A stretch of 64,000 nucleotides of DNA from contig JAKCPI010005720.1 in NCBI GenBank assembly GCA_023213315.1, forward strand, positions 109,753 to 173,752, in the 5' to 3' direction. Positions 23,041-33,481 of the stretch are shown here, piece by piece. The notes under the pieces are model-generated. The model was not told where the DNA came from. It saw only the letters and a list, made by a program, of their open reading frames with translations, and did not search any database. This DNA comes from Euborellia annulipes (lineage: Eukaryota > Arthropoda > Insecta > Dermaptera > Anisolabididae). Made by a program: the position numbers and the translations under genes. Position 1 is the stretch's first letter. Each line of letters begins with the position of its first letter.

Positions 23041-23531
23041 TAGGAGTGAAAATGATAGAGAGAGAAGGTCAAGATCGTGAACCTTTGGGATTTAAATCTG
23101 AAGATCCGATCTAGTTTGAATAATTTCCTATTAAACAGATTTCCTATTAAACAGATCCAATCTAGGATTTTTGGACCTGGATCGAAAAGGTTTCTTGGGG
23201 AGGATCTTAGATCTGGCAATTTTATTAGAAACTGGATCATATTTTCAGATCACGGTTCTGAATTTGTAGATCAGAACACTGATCCTTTTTCTGATCAGAT
23301 TAATGGATCGGATCACCTCAGCTGGGATCGCTTATCCTTTTGGAGAAGCCGGTTCAGATTGTCCAAAATGGCCAGATCTGCAGATCGAATGGCCCAAACT
23401 AGGGTTGGTCGAATTGATTTCGATTTTAAACGAAAATCGATTTTGGGCTTCGATTTTCGATTAAAATCGAAATCGATTCAGTGTTTTGAAAAAATCGATT
23501 TTTGACAGCCGATTTTCGATTTTCGATTTTC
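23041..23531. other. GATC-dense block with TCGATTTT-rich end
   Basis: About 18 GATC tetramers occur within roughly 350 bp (23065-23420), many as AGATC or GGATC. They are followed by ~100 bp built from ATCGATTTTC/AAAATCGA variants (23440-23531). The block is open for 142 codons on the plus strand, but its product is unlike any protein I know and follows the repeat composition. It is bordered on both sides by R1 fragments. Confidence 0.45.
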
Positions 23532-23534
23532 CAA

Positions 23535-23880
23535 GAAAGCGGTTTTGGCGACATGATCTGTCTGTGTTCAATTTTAAGCTTGAAGGAATTGAGCTATGAG
23601 GTTGGAATTTAAGTTAGACACCTCCCTGGAGCGAGAAAATAAGCTGTTAATTAAAATCGACCAAAAAGTACTAGTACTTTACCGAGGTAGTTTTTCAGCC
23701 CCAACGATTTTGATTAAAATTCAAAAATCAATTATTTTTTAGATGCTCTTTAAAATGTATATTCTCATTTTGAAGTACACTTTACTCTTGTATTTTATAG
23801 GAAAGATAGGAGAATTTGTTACAATGGTAACAAAATATAAATATTTCCCCATGTTTATAAATTTTAATCTTGAATTCAGC
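23535..23880 (-). mobile_element. R1 body fragment
   Basis: It runs from GGTTTTGGCGACATG, through AAAAAGTACTAGTACTTTAC and TTTAAAATGTATATTCTCAT, to ACAATGGTAACAAAATAT. Both terminal palindromes are missing. Confidence 0.7.
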
Positions 23881-23990
23881 CCTCGGGGCTTGGTATAGGG
23901 GTTAGCAAAAGTCGCGGGTTCGGACCCCAGGCAGTTCGATGATTTTATTTAAGCCAGTTGGATACCAAATGGTTTAAATAAGAATGCCTG
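23881..23990 (+). repeat. tRNA-derived SINE head (second type)
   Basis: A perfect match to the pol III box A pattern, TGGTATAGGGG, lies at 23891-23901, and a close box B, GGTTCGGACCC, at 23917-23927. The following GTTCGATGATTTTATTTAAG region contains a short inverted repeat (TTATTTAAGCC ... GGTTTAAATAA). The box spacing is shorter than in a real tRNA, so I call it a SINE remnant and not a tRNA gene. Confidence 0.5.
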
Positions 23991-24662
23991 GACCCCCAAT
24001 ATAGATAGATCCATAAATAACGGTTATCGTCAAGTCTTATATAGCCAAAGTTGCCGAAAAAGACTCTGGGAATGAGAAAAAAGTGTGAATGTTAAAAAAA
24101 AAAAAACCTTCGTCCTTAATGAGACGGGGGGGGGAGGGGTCAGAGACAGTGAAAAAAGAACGATGAACGGGTCGTGGAGAACGGGTCATTTCAGAGATCG
24201 AACGGCGAACGACCCGTTCTTCAAAAAGAACGATTTTGCCCATCTCTAGTATGAATGAGTTTGAATAGCCTCGGTATATAACCGAAAAATAAAAAGAAAA
24301 AGATCAAATTGATTTATGAATTTAGGAATCAAATTTTAATATTTGTTATATTATCATTTGAACATAAAATAAGTGTGAAAGTTAAAGAGGAAATAATAAT
24401 TATTTAAAAAAGAATATTTTAATTCAGTGGTTCCCAACCTTTTTTGGCCCATCGCCCCATTCTGGAGGTTGTCTATCACCTATCGCGCCCCCCCCCCTTT
24501 CATTTTCATTGCATGATTTAAAATTTTTAACAAAAAAGTACTTTATTTCAAAGTGAATCACTCAAGTTCCTCAGATAACGTTTTCTTTTCAAAGTGAAAA
24601 AATACAACAACTGCAGAAATAGTGACTGAAACGTTGACATTTTCAAATATGAGTAGGATGGA

Positions 24663-24890
24663 AGCCAGGAAAGAAATCGGACAAAAATTTAATCACTCTT
24701 TATCTAATTTTTAATTTCGATTGCCAACGTTTCGGACGCAAATCGCATCCTTCCTCAGGACAATTGGTAGTTAGTAAAATACAGATATGATACTACCTGT
24801 TGTCCTGAGGAAGGAAGCGATTTGCGTCCGAAACGTCGGCAATCGAAATTAAAAATTAGATAAAGATTGATTAAATTTTCTTTCCTGGCG
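24663..24890. mobile_element. Foldback with the best paired hammerhead-like hairpins
   Basis: GCCAGGAAAGAAAT...TTAATCACTCTTTATC is mirrored at the right end, giving arms of about 110 bp around a ~24-bp centre (24774-24797). Both arms carry CTGAGGA, a six-pair stem and GAAACGTT or GAAACGTC. The right-arm motif faces outward on the plus strand. Confidence 0.7.
24799..24843 (+). ncRNA. Hammerhead-ribozyme-like motif (type I plan)
   Basis: Stem I pairs GTTGTC (24799-24804) with GGCAAT (24838-24843), six pairs counting wobbles. The core boxes are CTGAGGA (24805-24811) and GAAA (24830-24833). Stem II pairs GGAAGC with GCGTCC, one mismatch here and fully paired in the mirrored copy. C plus GTC form the minimal stem III and cleavage site. 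Hammerheads with a vestigial stem III are known from Penelope-like elements. One unpaired base (24812) between CTGAGGA and stem II departs from the textbook core, so activity is unproven. Confidence 0.45.
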
Positions 24891-25301
24891 TAACCTTTTA
24901 AAAATCTAATAATAATTTTATTTTTATAAAGAAAATAACAAAAATGGATTTTTTTTCGGACAATCTTTATTTAATGAAAACAAAAATGACAAAAATTATT
25001 AATCAATTCTATTGATAGATTGGGACGTTTCAATTCTAGATTAGAATTATCTTCAGACTATTTTATTTTTATGTCAATATTTTTTCCTCTTCTTTCCTGA
25101 CCATCCTGTAAATAGGAGATTTTTCTCTTTGATTTATTCTTTTAAATTTTAGTTAACTCTAGTAATTTTCCCGCCTTTGAATACTCATCGCCCCCCAATC
25201 GCCCCCCCCCCCCGCTTATTTATCGCCCCCCTGATATCCCAAATCGCCAATATACAATATTAAAATGTTACTGGCGACGGTAGGCACTATATATAAAAAT
25301 A

Positions 25302-25470
25302 TAGGGAATTTAAATTATACACTAGGTTAGGAGTTTCAAATTATTTTATTAACTTTATATGGATTTCGACACTAGGTGTTTCTTCTTCAGAAGTTGATAC
25401 AAGACACAGTCTTGTGTAAAGTTAATATAACAATTTGAAACACCTAACCTAGTGTATAATTTAAATTCCT
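25302..25470. repeat. Foldback with a degenerate hammerhead-like hairpin
   Basis: AATTTAAATTATACACTAGG and its complement bound ~70-bp arms. On the minus strand at 25361-25390 is CTGAAGA, then ACAC/GTGT and GAAA. Only one arm has the motif. Length is 169 bp, with no coding potential. Confidence 0.55.
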
Positions 25471-25471
25471 T

Positions 25472-26340
25472 AAATAAAATAGGAGTAGCAATTGGGGATC
25501 CCCCCACCCGTATAATTTTTCTAAAAATTTCTTAACAAAATATAATGAAAACTACAAAAAAGAAAAATTTTTATTTTTCATCTAATTTTATTCCCGGCTA
25601 CCATCCCATTTATTTGAATAATTATGCATTATTTCATAAGTATATATGTATTTATTTTTCTTGTGACTCTAAATTTCAAATAAATTGTTTTAAGTAATTG
25701 CACTAACTACGCCACTGAGATGGTGGAGAGATAAGTAGCGTTTGAAGGAATTTGAGTAATATCAAATCAAAAATTGATATATTTATATAATTTTGTGATT
25801 TTTTAAAAATTATAATTTACGTTAATTAGGGAAGGACATGAATAAGCATCTCCCTCCCATTTCATTCATGAGATCATCGCGTTTAGTAGATATTCTTTAA
25901 ATTATATAATTTAATTTAATAAAAGGATGTTTTTATGTTTTAATAAAATTTATAATAATTTTTGATATAATTATTATCGTTTATTAACAAAAAAAAAAAA
26001 CTTATTTTTGTTGATGTCATAATATGAATAATAATTAAATAACATGACTGATATATTTTATTTTAAAATAATTTTTGTCAAACATTTTAAATAAATAACA
26101 AGAAAAAACTTTTTTGTTGTTGTTAAAAGAAAAAAATAAAATTTGCGACAACCAAATATTTATTTCAAAGGGTTTGTGTTTAAATAAAATAGTGCATTCT
26201 CCTTATCTCCCTTATAATCATATCACAGCCACATCCTCCAAAAGCAACTATTTAATTTAATTTCAGTTATAGGCAGTAAGACACTGACCGATTAGTCAAA
26301 TTTTTTTCAATAATATGAACCGATTATATTAATATAATTA
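25472..26340. other. Unassigned AT-rich stretch
   Basis: I see only long A/T runs and a few short direct AT repeats. There is no gene or element signal. Confidence 0.3.
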
Positions 26341-26341
26341 T

Positions 26342-26434
26342 TACCCGTATTCATAGCCATTGCTTGAGGAACAAGGAATCCTTATGCTTATATAAGGATT
26401 CCTTCTTCCTCAAGGAACGACTATGAATAGGGGT
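26342..26434. repeat. Short foldback, 93 bp
   Basis: ACCCGTATTCATAGCC and its complement bound arms of about 42 bp. The inner AAGGAATCCTTAT / ATAAGGATTCCTT pair is perfect around a 6-bp loop. This CCCGTATTCATAG type of end is a familiar kind of insect MITE. Confidence 0.65.
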
Positions 26435-27398
26435 ATAAGATGCTTGTCGGCGGGCCCGAGCCAGCTGGAGGCCTGATATAGAACGGTAAATAAGAACTAA
26501 ATACTCTTTGTCACTCTAAGATAATTGTACAAAAATATCTCTTTTCAATTTTTTATTTTTTAAACATATAAAAGTTTTAATTTGCATTCATTTTTATAAT
26601 AACACAATAAATTTTTTTTTCCCTCAATAATAAACTAATTTCATTTTTTATTTCATTTATGGTTAGATGTTATAATCGTTTCCATTGAATAAAACTAGGT
26701 CACTAGTATTCCTAAATCAGCTAAATCGTTTAAAATAAATAAAAAAAAAAAAAAAAATTGGGGAGTCGGAATAGGCTGCCAATTTTTTTTTTTATATATA
26801 TATATATCTCTTTAGCTTTCGAAAATTCTATTTTTTTATTGTCCAATTGGAATGTCAAGAGTTAAAAATGGTCCTCCGAAACTGTTCATTAAAATTTAAT
26901 TGTATTAGTGAACGCAGTATTTTTTTTTTTTTAAGAATTAAAAAAAAAAAATTAAATTTGCATTTTTTTTGTTTTAGACTGAAATTTTTTTGTGATAGCT
27001 TTAATAATAAATTTTATGCCCGTGAATTTGTCCTTAATAACTCCTTGTACTGGTTTATTTTTCATATCGATTATATTCTTTCAAATTTCTTTTATAAACG
27101 TCCATGAAAGAAAAAAGCCTTGAATCGAACCTTAACCCAACCTGTTCCTGTATCTGACCTAGACAATATTGTTCCAATTAGATTGAATAACTTGAAAGAA
27201 ATCTCCTGAGGGCTTTTGTAATTTTCCTGAATGTATGTATTAATTTTTTTTAACCGGCACTCTGATTAATGACGGTTTCCAAATTGAAATCTCGAATGTC
27301 AAATTCAATAGAATGATGTCTAATTTCTAGATACAAAAACATAATATGCCCTAACCTCTTCTATAGTAATATTAATATTCTCGAGTTCAAGGACTCAC

Positions 27399-27466
27399 TT
27401 TCTGTTCTGAGAGAGACAATTTCTTCCAGCCAAACTGGATTCTGCTGTTTCATCCATCTCTCTTCC
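27399..27466 (-). other. Candidate internal host exon (weak)
   Basis: On the minus strand a 68-bp open segment is bounded by TTTATTTATTCAAGTAG at its 5' side and GTGAGT at its 3' side, a good acceptor-donor pair. One frame reads WMKQQNPVWLEEIVSLRTE, which looks more protein-like than the neighbouring frames, and composition is less AT-rich. The family is not recognised and no flanking exon was found, so chance is a real alternative. Confidence 0.2.
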
Positions 27467-27611
27467 CTACTTGAATAAATAAACATTGAATATAGATAAT
27501 AAATTTATATTAAATACAGCAATATCTCGTATATTTCTGTTAATCAGTTTCACCGATTAGTCAGTCTAATTAATTGGTATCCAAACAAAATATTCTTCTA
27601 TTTTTCAATAA

Positions 27612-28145
27612 ATAAATTTAGAACATCTGGTGTGACTGGTCTAACAGCAGATTTGTGTCGAGATTTTTAGTTGCATTTAGCACCTAAGTTCCAAACTTGA
27701 CCGCGCGATTTATAGATGGCGTTGAGCTATGAATGCTTCCACATCAGTAAAGTGTACTTCAAACAATTTTCAAGGAAAATTTCACTGATATACTTTTTAA
27801 AGAACATCAAAAAATAGTTGATTTATAAATTTTAATCAAAATCGTTTGAGCGAATTTCGAGAAAATCGAAAAAAAAACTGAAAAAGTACATCAGTAAAGT
27901 GTACTTCAAACAATTTCAACAAAAAATTTCACTGATATAATTTTTAAAGAGCACCAAAAAAATACTTGATTTATTAATTCTAATCAAAATCGTTAAGGCG
28001 AATTTTGAGAAAATAAAAAAAAAAACTGAAAAAGTACAATACATTAGTAAAGTACTAGTACTTTTTGGCCGATTTTGTTCAAAAGCATTTTTACCCCTTG
28101 GGGGGATACCTAACTCAAATATAAAATTTCAACCTCCTAAAAAAT
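27612..28145 (+). mobile_element. R1 subfamily with an internal duplication
   Basis: It starts CATCTGGTGTGACTGGTC with a much-reduced hairpin, then has the subfamily block ACTTGACCGCGCGATTTATA / GATGGCGTTGAGCTATGAAT. A ~145-bp segment beginning GTAAAGTGTACTTCAAACAA is repeated in tandem (about 27755-27890 and 27893-28040). It stops after the ATATAAAATTTCAACCTCC block without a right end. The copy at 30400-30752 is closely related. Confidence 0.65.
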
Positions 28146-29890
28146 TTAAAACATCAAAAATAGAAAACAAAAAATAAGGATTAAAAAATGTAAGACGACA
28201 TACAAAATCTTGTATGACTGACAAATATACATAAGACAAGACATTGTTGTGCGGTTAGTCTCCTCCATTTTTTTTTTTTTTTTTTTATAATGACTGAAAG
28301 AGTTTCAGCTCAATGGCCATTAACTTTGTATTTTATATTGTTGAAAATGAGATTCTCTTTTTTTCTTCTTCATTTAATCTGAGAAGTTTCTACACCTGGT
28401 CGAGAGGTGAAAGAGTTTTATACGTATATATAAAGAAAAGAAGGATAAAAAATTTAATTGAGGAAAAAAAAAAACAAAAACAAAATTAGAGTTGTTTTTT
28501 AAAAATATTGCTTTAAGAAAGAGACGTGTAATTCGACAAAAATATTTGAAGAAAATATTTAATTCGTTTTTATTCAATTATAATATAATCTAATTAAAGG
28601 AGCGTGTAAACAGAGCGCGTGACCCCGTGAGATCTTGCCCGAACATGTTTTATAATTGCAAATATTTTATAATATGCGATGAGTTCTTCATATATTTAAT
28701 TATTTTCATCATCATGTCGACGAATAAAAAATACTTTTTTTTTTTTTAAAGTATGTAAAGGTAAATGTAAGGTAAATATATTCAATAATTTTTTAATTAT
28801 AAAGTAAGAAAATTTCTAATTAATAAAATCAAAGAGAGAAGGCAAGGATCAATGAAAAAACCTCCGCCTACCTGACTCCTCTGATTACACAGGGGAACAA
28901 ATAAGACCTTTTTTTCTTGCCGGGGTATTTGAAGCAATTTTTGAGTTTTTGGGTAGCGCTGATTCCAAAAATGCCATCACTAGCCCAATCACGTTAATTT
29001 TAGATTTATAGAGAAAATGAAATTTTAATAAAACGGCTCTTATTTTGAATTACCTGAATTTTTTAAGGCAACACCCCTTAAAAATATGCAGATAGTTATA
29101 ATACATATAAATTTTAAGTTTCAGCCCAATCGGAGGTCATTTAGACGTGCCGCAAACGGCTAAAAGTCTAGAAAAATCAAATTCTTTTTACTTTGGACAT
29201 CCCTAAAACAATTTTTCTGATTGATCCCTGAATGCAAAAAACATATTTTTACGATATTCTATATTCTTTACCTTTCTAAAAAATTATTCATTCGTGAAAA
29301 TCTATTAATAACTAACGAAATTATTTCTTTGCTGTGACAAATTAAAGAGTTTATTATATTTTTAAGTATTTTAATATAATAAGATAAAATTAAGCTTTAG
29401 GGGTGGGTATCCCTGTACACAAGCACAGTAATCTTAACAATAAAAAATTTGTATTTTTTTTAATAGATTTCTATCTTCCAATAGTAACCGGCGAATGGGT
29501 AACTAATTATAAAATCTTTGTTAATGAATAGACCCACATATAATTACTAAAACACTCAATTTAAATAAAATTCTTTATTTAAATTATAGGTAAACGTTAA
29601 AATTTTTTTTTTTTTAATCAAAAATATAAAGCTTGGATTTAAAAAAGAAAAATAATTTCATAAAATCGTTAATTGATATATTGTGTCCGGTCCATTAAAT
29701 CCGAAATCCGTTTATCGGGGTCACTTTAAATGAAAGTTATTGAACAACTTGAAAATTACCGTTATACTATATAGTAAAATTTAAAGGAGAATTCGCATCT
29801 GTTCTTACTTAATAAGTAAATTTTGAAATAAAAATTAAAAAAAAAATTTTCTTTATTAGAAAAAATAAAATAATGACTTTTGAAAATAAA
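28146..29890. other. Unassigned stretch
   Basis: Mostly AT-rich. The part at 28855-29245 is less so and looks like part of a longer element (TGGGTAGCGCTGATTCC, CGTGCCGCAAACGGC). I find no frame or terminal repeats there. Confidence 0.3.
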
Positions 29891-29892
29891 AC

Positions 29893-30041
29893 TACCCCTT
29901 GACCCCTGGCTCAGAGAAACTTCTCGCGCGGGGGTTCCCGCTTCCCGTCCCAAGCGAGAAAAATTTATTTCATTTGATTTGACTACAAATCATCTGAAAT
30001 AAATAGGAATGGCCTTATATGCCGAAAAAAACCTTAATAAA
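29893..30041 (+). repeat. tRNA-derived SINE (family S), decayed head
   Basis: CCCTGGCTCAGAGAAACTTC, CGCTTCCCGTCCCAAGCGAG, the ATTTCATTTGATTTGAC tail and AATGGCCTTATATGCCG match the copy at 4390-4616 in order. Boxes A and B are both damaged. Confidence 0.65.
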
Positions 30042-30057
30042 AAATAATTAAATAAAT

Positions 30058-30258
30058 TTAACAAGATATGTGAGTGTTTTTTATTGGCGAGGCCAAACAT
30101 CCCATGGCCCCCGGGAATCGAACCCAGGATCTCCGCCTTTCCGGGGCATAGGCGTGCTATCCATTGCACCAGGCCACCGGTGAGATCCTGGGTTCGATTC
30201 CCGGGGGCCATGGGATGTTTGGCCTCGCCAATAAAAAACACTCACATGTCTTGTTAAA
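30058..30258. repeat. Palindromic tRNA-derived repeat
   Basis: On the minus strand 30105-30185 folds like a tRNA: a box A region GGTGCAATGGATAGC, an anticodon-arm-like GCCTATGCCCCGGAAAGGC, and a perfect box B GGTTCGATTCC. To its right, from about 30180, the 3' half (GATCCTGGGTTCGATTCC and the GGGATGTTTGGCCTCGCC tail) is repeated in inverted orientation. Both flanks end in matching ACACTCACA tails. It is therefore a foldback built from a tRNA-derived unit, not a tRNA gene. Confidence 0.65.
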
Positions 30259-30399
30259 TATATCTATGACTAGTTAAGTCCGAATCGAGGTATTTTGAAT
30301 ACTATTATCTTATTCAAAAATATTTTTTTTTTCAAATCTTTCTTTCTTGACCTTAAAAGTTTGTATTTAGAAGAAAATGGCAAAAACATGAATGACCCT

Positions 30400-30752
30400 T
30401 TCTCTTACCCTTTGGCAAGAGAAAGTTGTGTACTGTGCTTGTCACACCAGATTTTTTGTGTCGAGATATATTTAATTGCTCTTAGTACTTTAGTTCCAAA
30501 CTTGACCACGCGATTCATAGATGGCGCTGAGCTACGAATGCTTCCACATCAGTAAAGTGTACTTCAAACAAATTTCAGGAAAAATTTCACTGATAATCTT
30601 TTTAAAGAGAATCAAAAAAAATAGTTGAATTATGAATTTTAATCAAAATCGTTGGAGAGAATTTTAAAAAAATCGAAAAAAAAACTGAAAAAGTACATCA
30701 ATAAAGTGTACTTCAAACGATTTTCACGAAAAATTTCACTGATATACTTTTT
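30400..30752 (+). mobile_element. R1 subfamily fragment
   Basis: It starts halfway through the hairpin (AAGAGAAAGTTGTGTACTG) and has the ACTTGACCACGCGATTCATA / GATGGCGCTGAGCTACGAAT block, then GTAAAGTGTACTTCAAAC twice. This is the same subfamily as 27612-28145. It is cut off at 30752 by a GC-richer segment. Confidence 0.65.
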
Positions 30753-30924
30753 AAAGATTAATTAAAGGTTTTTGCGACCGGGAAGGAATAGAACAGGCTG
30801 GCCCGTTGTGGTCTGACGCCTGTTGAAAATATAAGAAGGAAGAGACTGATATGCAAAGAACAGTCCCAGCTAAGGTAGCTCGTGGTCGCCATCCACGTAC
30901 CCATAGATGTGGGCCACTGAGCTT
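30753..30924. other. GC-richer insert between two R1 fragments
   Basis: About 170 bp of mixed composition (GGCTGGCCCGTTGTGGTCTG, CCATCCACGTACCCATAG) separates an R1 fragment on the plus strand from one on the minus strand. It is open on the minus strand but the product is not recognisable. It may be an inserted sequence of different origin. Confidence 0.35.
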
Positions 30925-31113
30925 CTCCAATGATTTTGATTGATAAATCAACTATTTTTTAAATATTCTTTAAAATGTATATTCTCATTTTGCGCTTGAA
31001 ATCTTTTGAAGCACTCTTTACTCTTGTACTTCATAGGAAAGATAGAAGAAATGGTTGTCAGAAGGTAAGAGAAAGTTGTGTGCTGTGCGACCAGTCACAC
31101 CAGATTTTTTATC
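30925..31113 (-). mobile_element. R1 left-half fragment
   Basis: It has TTTAAAATGTATATTCTCAT, CTTCATAGGAAAGATAGAAG, then jumps to GGTAAGAGAAAGTTGTGTGC and GACCAGTCACACCAGATTTT. The segment between the CCATGG block and the hairpin is deleted. Confidence 0.7.
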
Positions 31114-31173
31114 TAACCTTCGTTTATTATTTGAGTTCTATCATAATAGAGACATCTAATAAACCAAACTAAT

Positions 31174-31420
31174 TTAACAGACAGATCTAATGTGTACAAT
31201 TTTCTCAAAAAAGACAGCAAAGTCCGCATCCACTCTCTGATTTTTATCCAAAGCAATCTGCAAACCCTGAACAAAAGAACTTAATTGAGACCCACCAAGT
31301 ATAATCCGTTTTAAACACATGTTGCGTATGATAGAAACATTTTCACCCCTCCAAATAAGAACGGACACGCGAGTCTATTAACCTCTACATCTTTGTTAGA
31401 AGAATGGAGTAAATAATATA
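31174..31420 (-). pseudogene. Possible non-LTR reverse transcriptase fragment
   Basis: On the minus strand a 64-codon frame contains SSFVQ, then IALDKNQRVDADF and FFEKIVHI. The order resembles the palm segment of jockey-like reverse transcriptases (FV...LDK..QVD..YTDFSKAFDKV.H) with the key aspartate context already lost. Composition is less AT-rich than the flanks. No other domain is seen, so the assignment is tentative. Confidence 0.3.
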
Positions 31421-31546
31421 AAAAAAAATAAATAAATAAATAAAACAGAGTAATCCTTGATAGAAATCTTAGTGATGATTCTAGTATTACGTAAGCAAAT
31501 TTTTGTTTGCTGTTTCGGTCTTGTCAACAATAAATAATTTAATTTT

Positions 31547-32108
31547 TACTTTCTCTTACCCTATATGGACCCTGTTACGCATTGGTGTGTCAAGGGCCAC
31601 CTACCGAATTTTGAGAAAATTAACATTAAAGTTTTTTTGTTTTCATTGAATTAACCTATATATATTTTTTTTGTCAATTGTGCAAGTAACATTAAATATA
31701 AATTTTTTTAGGTCATATTTCATAAAAAATACTATTAATTATAGCATTTGAAACAATATTCCGTGTTTAACTCAATTTTTAATTTTTTGGCACTTGACAC
31801 ACTAATGTATAACAGGGTCCATATGAAATATAGAAAGTATTGCGATCATGTCAAAAATTCGATGTCGAGATTTTTATGGAAATACGTTTTGAGGTTCACT
31901 GAGTCCAAAAAAATTGGTCTATCTGCCTGCTTCGTATTTAGTACCAAGGGGGTACCTAATTTAAATATTAAATTTCAGCCTCGTAGCTCATTTGATTTAT
32001 TTTGATCACACACACAGACAGACAGGCGAACTCGAAACGTGTATTTTCATCAAAATCTTGACATCAGATTTTTGACATAAAATCAATGATTTCTCTCTCT
32101 CTAAAAAA
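31547..32108 (-). mobile_element. R1 composite split by a MITE
   Basis: The minus-strand end TTTACTTTCTCTTACCCTA is separated from its continuation TATGAAATATAGAAAGTATTG by a 256-bp MITE. The minus-strand body then meets a plus-strand R1 terminal part (from about 31940, ending GATTTCTCTCTCTCT), so two R1 ends lie head to head. Confidence 0.7.
31566..31821. mobile_element. TA-flanked MITE inserted in R1
   Basis: The terminal inverted repeats start TGGACCCTGTTA and extend about 28 bp (to TTGGTGTGTCAA). TA is duplicated at 31564-31565 and 31822-31823. Removing the element restores the R1 end CTTACCCTATATGAAATATA exactly. A second copy lies at 62121-62372 in opposite orientation. TA targeting fits the Tc1/mariner group. 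Confidence 0.85.
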
Positions 32109-32109
32109 A

Positions 32110-33480
32110 ATAAAAAAATAAAACATTGTAATCCTTGATATATATATATATATATATACCCCCTCCCTAGTTACAAATTGTTGTATGGGGGAATTTTAAA
32201 TTTCGTTGTGAATTTTTTACTGTATTTAATTTATATTTCATAATTACTGGAGGTATGTTAGGCTGTCAAATTTTGTTTTGTTATTATCATAAATTTCGTC
32301 CTCTAGATCACACTTGAATATTAATAAATAAATTAAATAAACAACACCAGATTATCCAGCAAAATAAAAAAAAATATTTTATAAATAATTTCAATCTACC
32401 TGCTCATCAAATTCATTCATTTTAAAATGTATAACTTACATCATTAAATATAAAAGTATTTTTTTTTTTTTTTTAATAAAATTTGTTTACTAAAAAGGAT
32501 CGTAATCACAAGTAACGAAAAGAAAATGAAGAGTTCTTTCACTTACAAGAATTCAGTAATTACAAACCGACCGTGACCGAAATTCAATCTATATTTAAAA
32601 TTATCCTTCAAATTAGACATTTTTTTTTTTATTTACCGTAACGAGGTTCCCAATAATTAAGTTACCGCAAGCTATATAAAAGTTCATTGTCAGTAATTTG
32701 TCAAATAAATATAATTAACACCTATTATTTAATTTAATAAATGATTGATAGATTAAAGGAATAAATAAATATTTTATATAATTACTATATTAAATTTACA
32801 AAAATATACAATTATTTATCTTTATTTAATTTGTGTAAAATTAAATATTAATTATTTACTTTTCGATAATTTATAATTAAACGAGAATTGATGTGTTTAG
32901 TCAAAAACAGATTTTTTTTTTTATTTAAATAAAATTTAATTTAAATTTCCAACTATTCTTTTTCTAATTATGTACACAACTTGTGAATGGAATGTGTAGG
33001 ACTTTAGTTTGAAATTCTTATGTTAATTGAGTTAGCCTCTCCAAATAACTCGTTAGGGAAGTCCGGAACTCGATTCTCGTTTAGGGCATTTCCAATACTT
33101 TCGGTTAAAAAATTAATTTGAATATTTCCTTTGTATGATTAATTTTAGTTTGGAAAATATATAAAAGAAAACTCTTAAAGAGTAGCGATAATATTTATTG
33201 ATGTTATGAGTTTTATTAAAAATTTATTTATTTTTTTTTTTTTTAATCAAATTTTTTTTCTATATTTAATAAATGCTCTAAAATTTAATTTATTTTTGAA
33301 TGAAAATTAATTATATAAATACTTTCAGTGAATTTTTTACCTATTTATTATGTAACGATTCAATTTTTTTTTTTTTAAATTACGTTAGTATAATATTTGG
33401 AAATAAACTTGTAGACAACTTATTATGATTTGAATTAATAATTAATTTAATTCTAAAAAGTTTTCATTGTTGAGATGGAA
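32110..33480. other. Unassigned AT-rich stretch
   Basis: A (TA)n tract at 32137-32157 and many T or A runs, but no gene or element that I recognise. Confidence 0.3.
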
Positions 33481-33481
33481 T

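Noticed and set aside
30105..30185. Functional tRNA gene on the minus strand
   Set aside because: Boxes are good, but the acceptor stem does not close properly and the unit is embedded in a palindrome with a repeat tail, so it is a SINE-type repeat.
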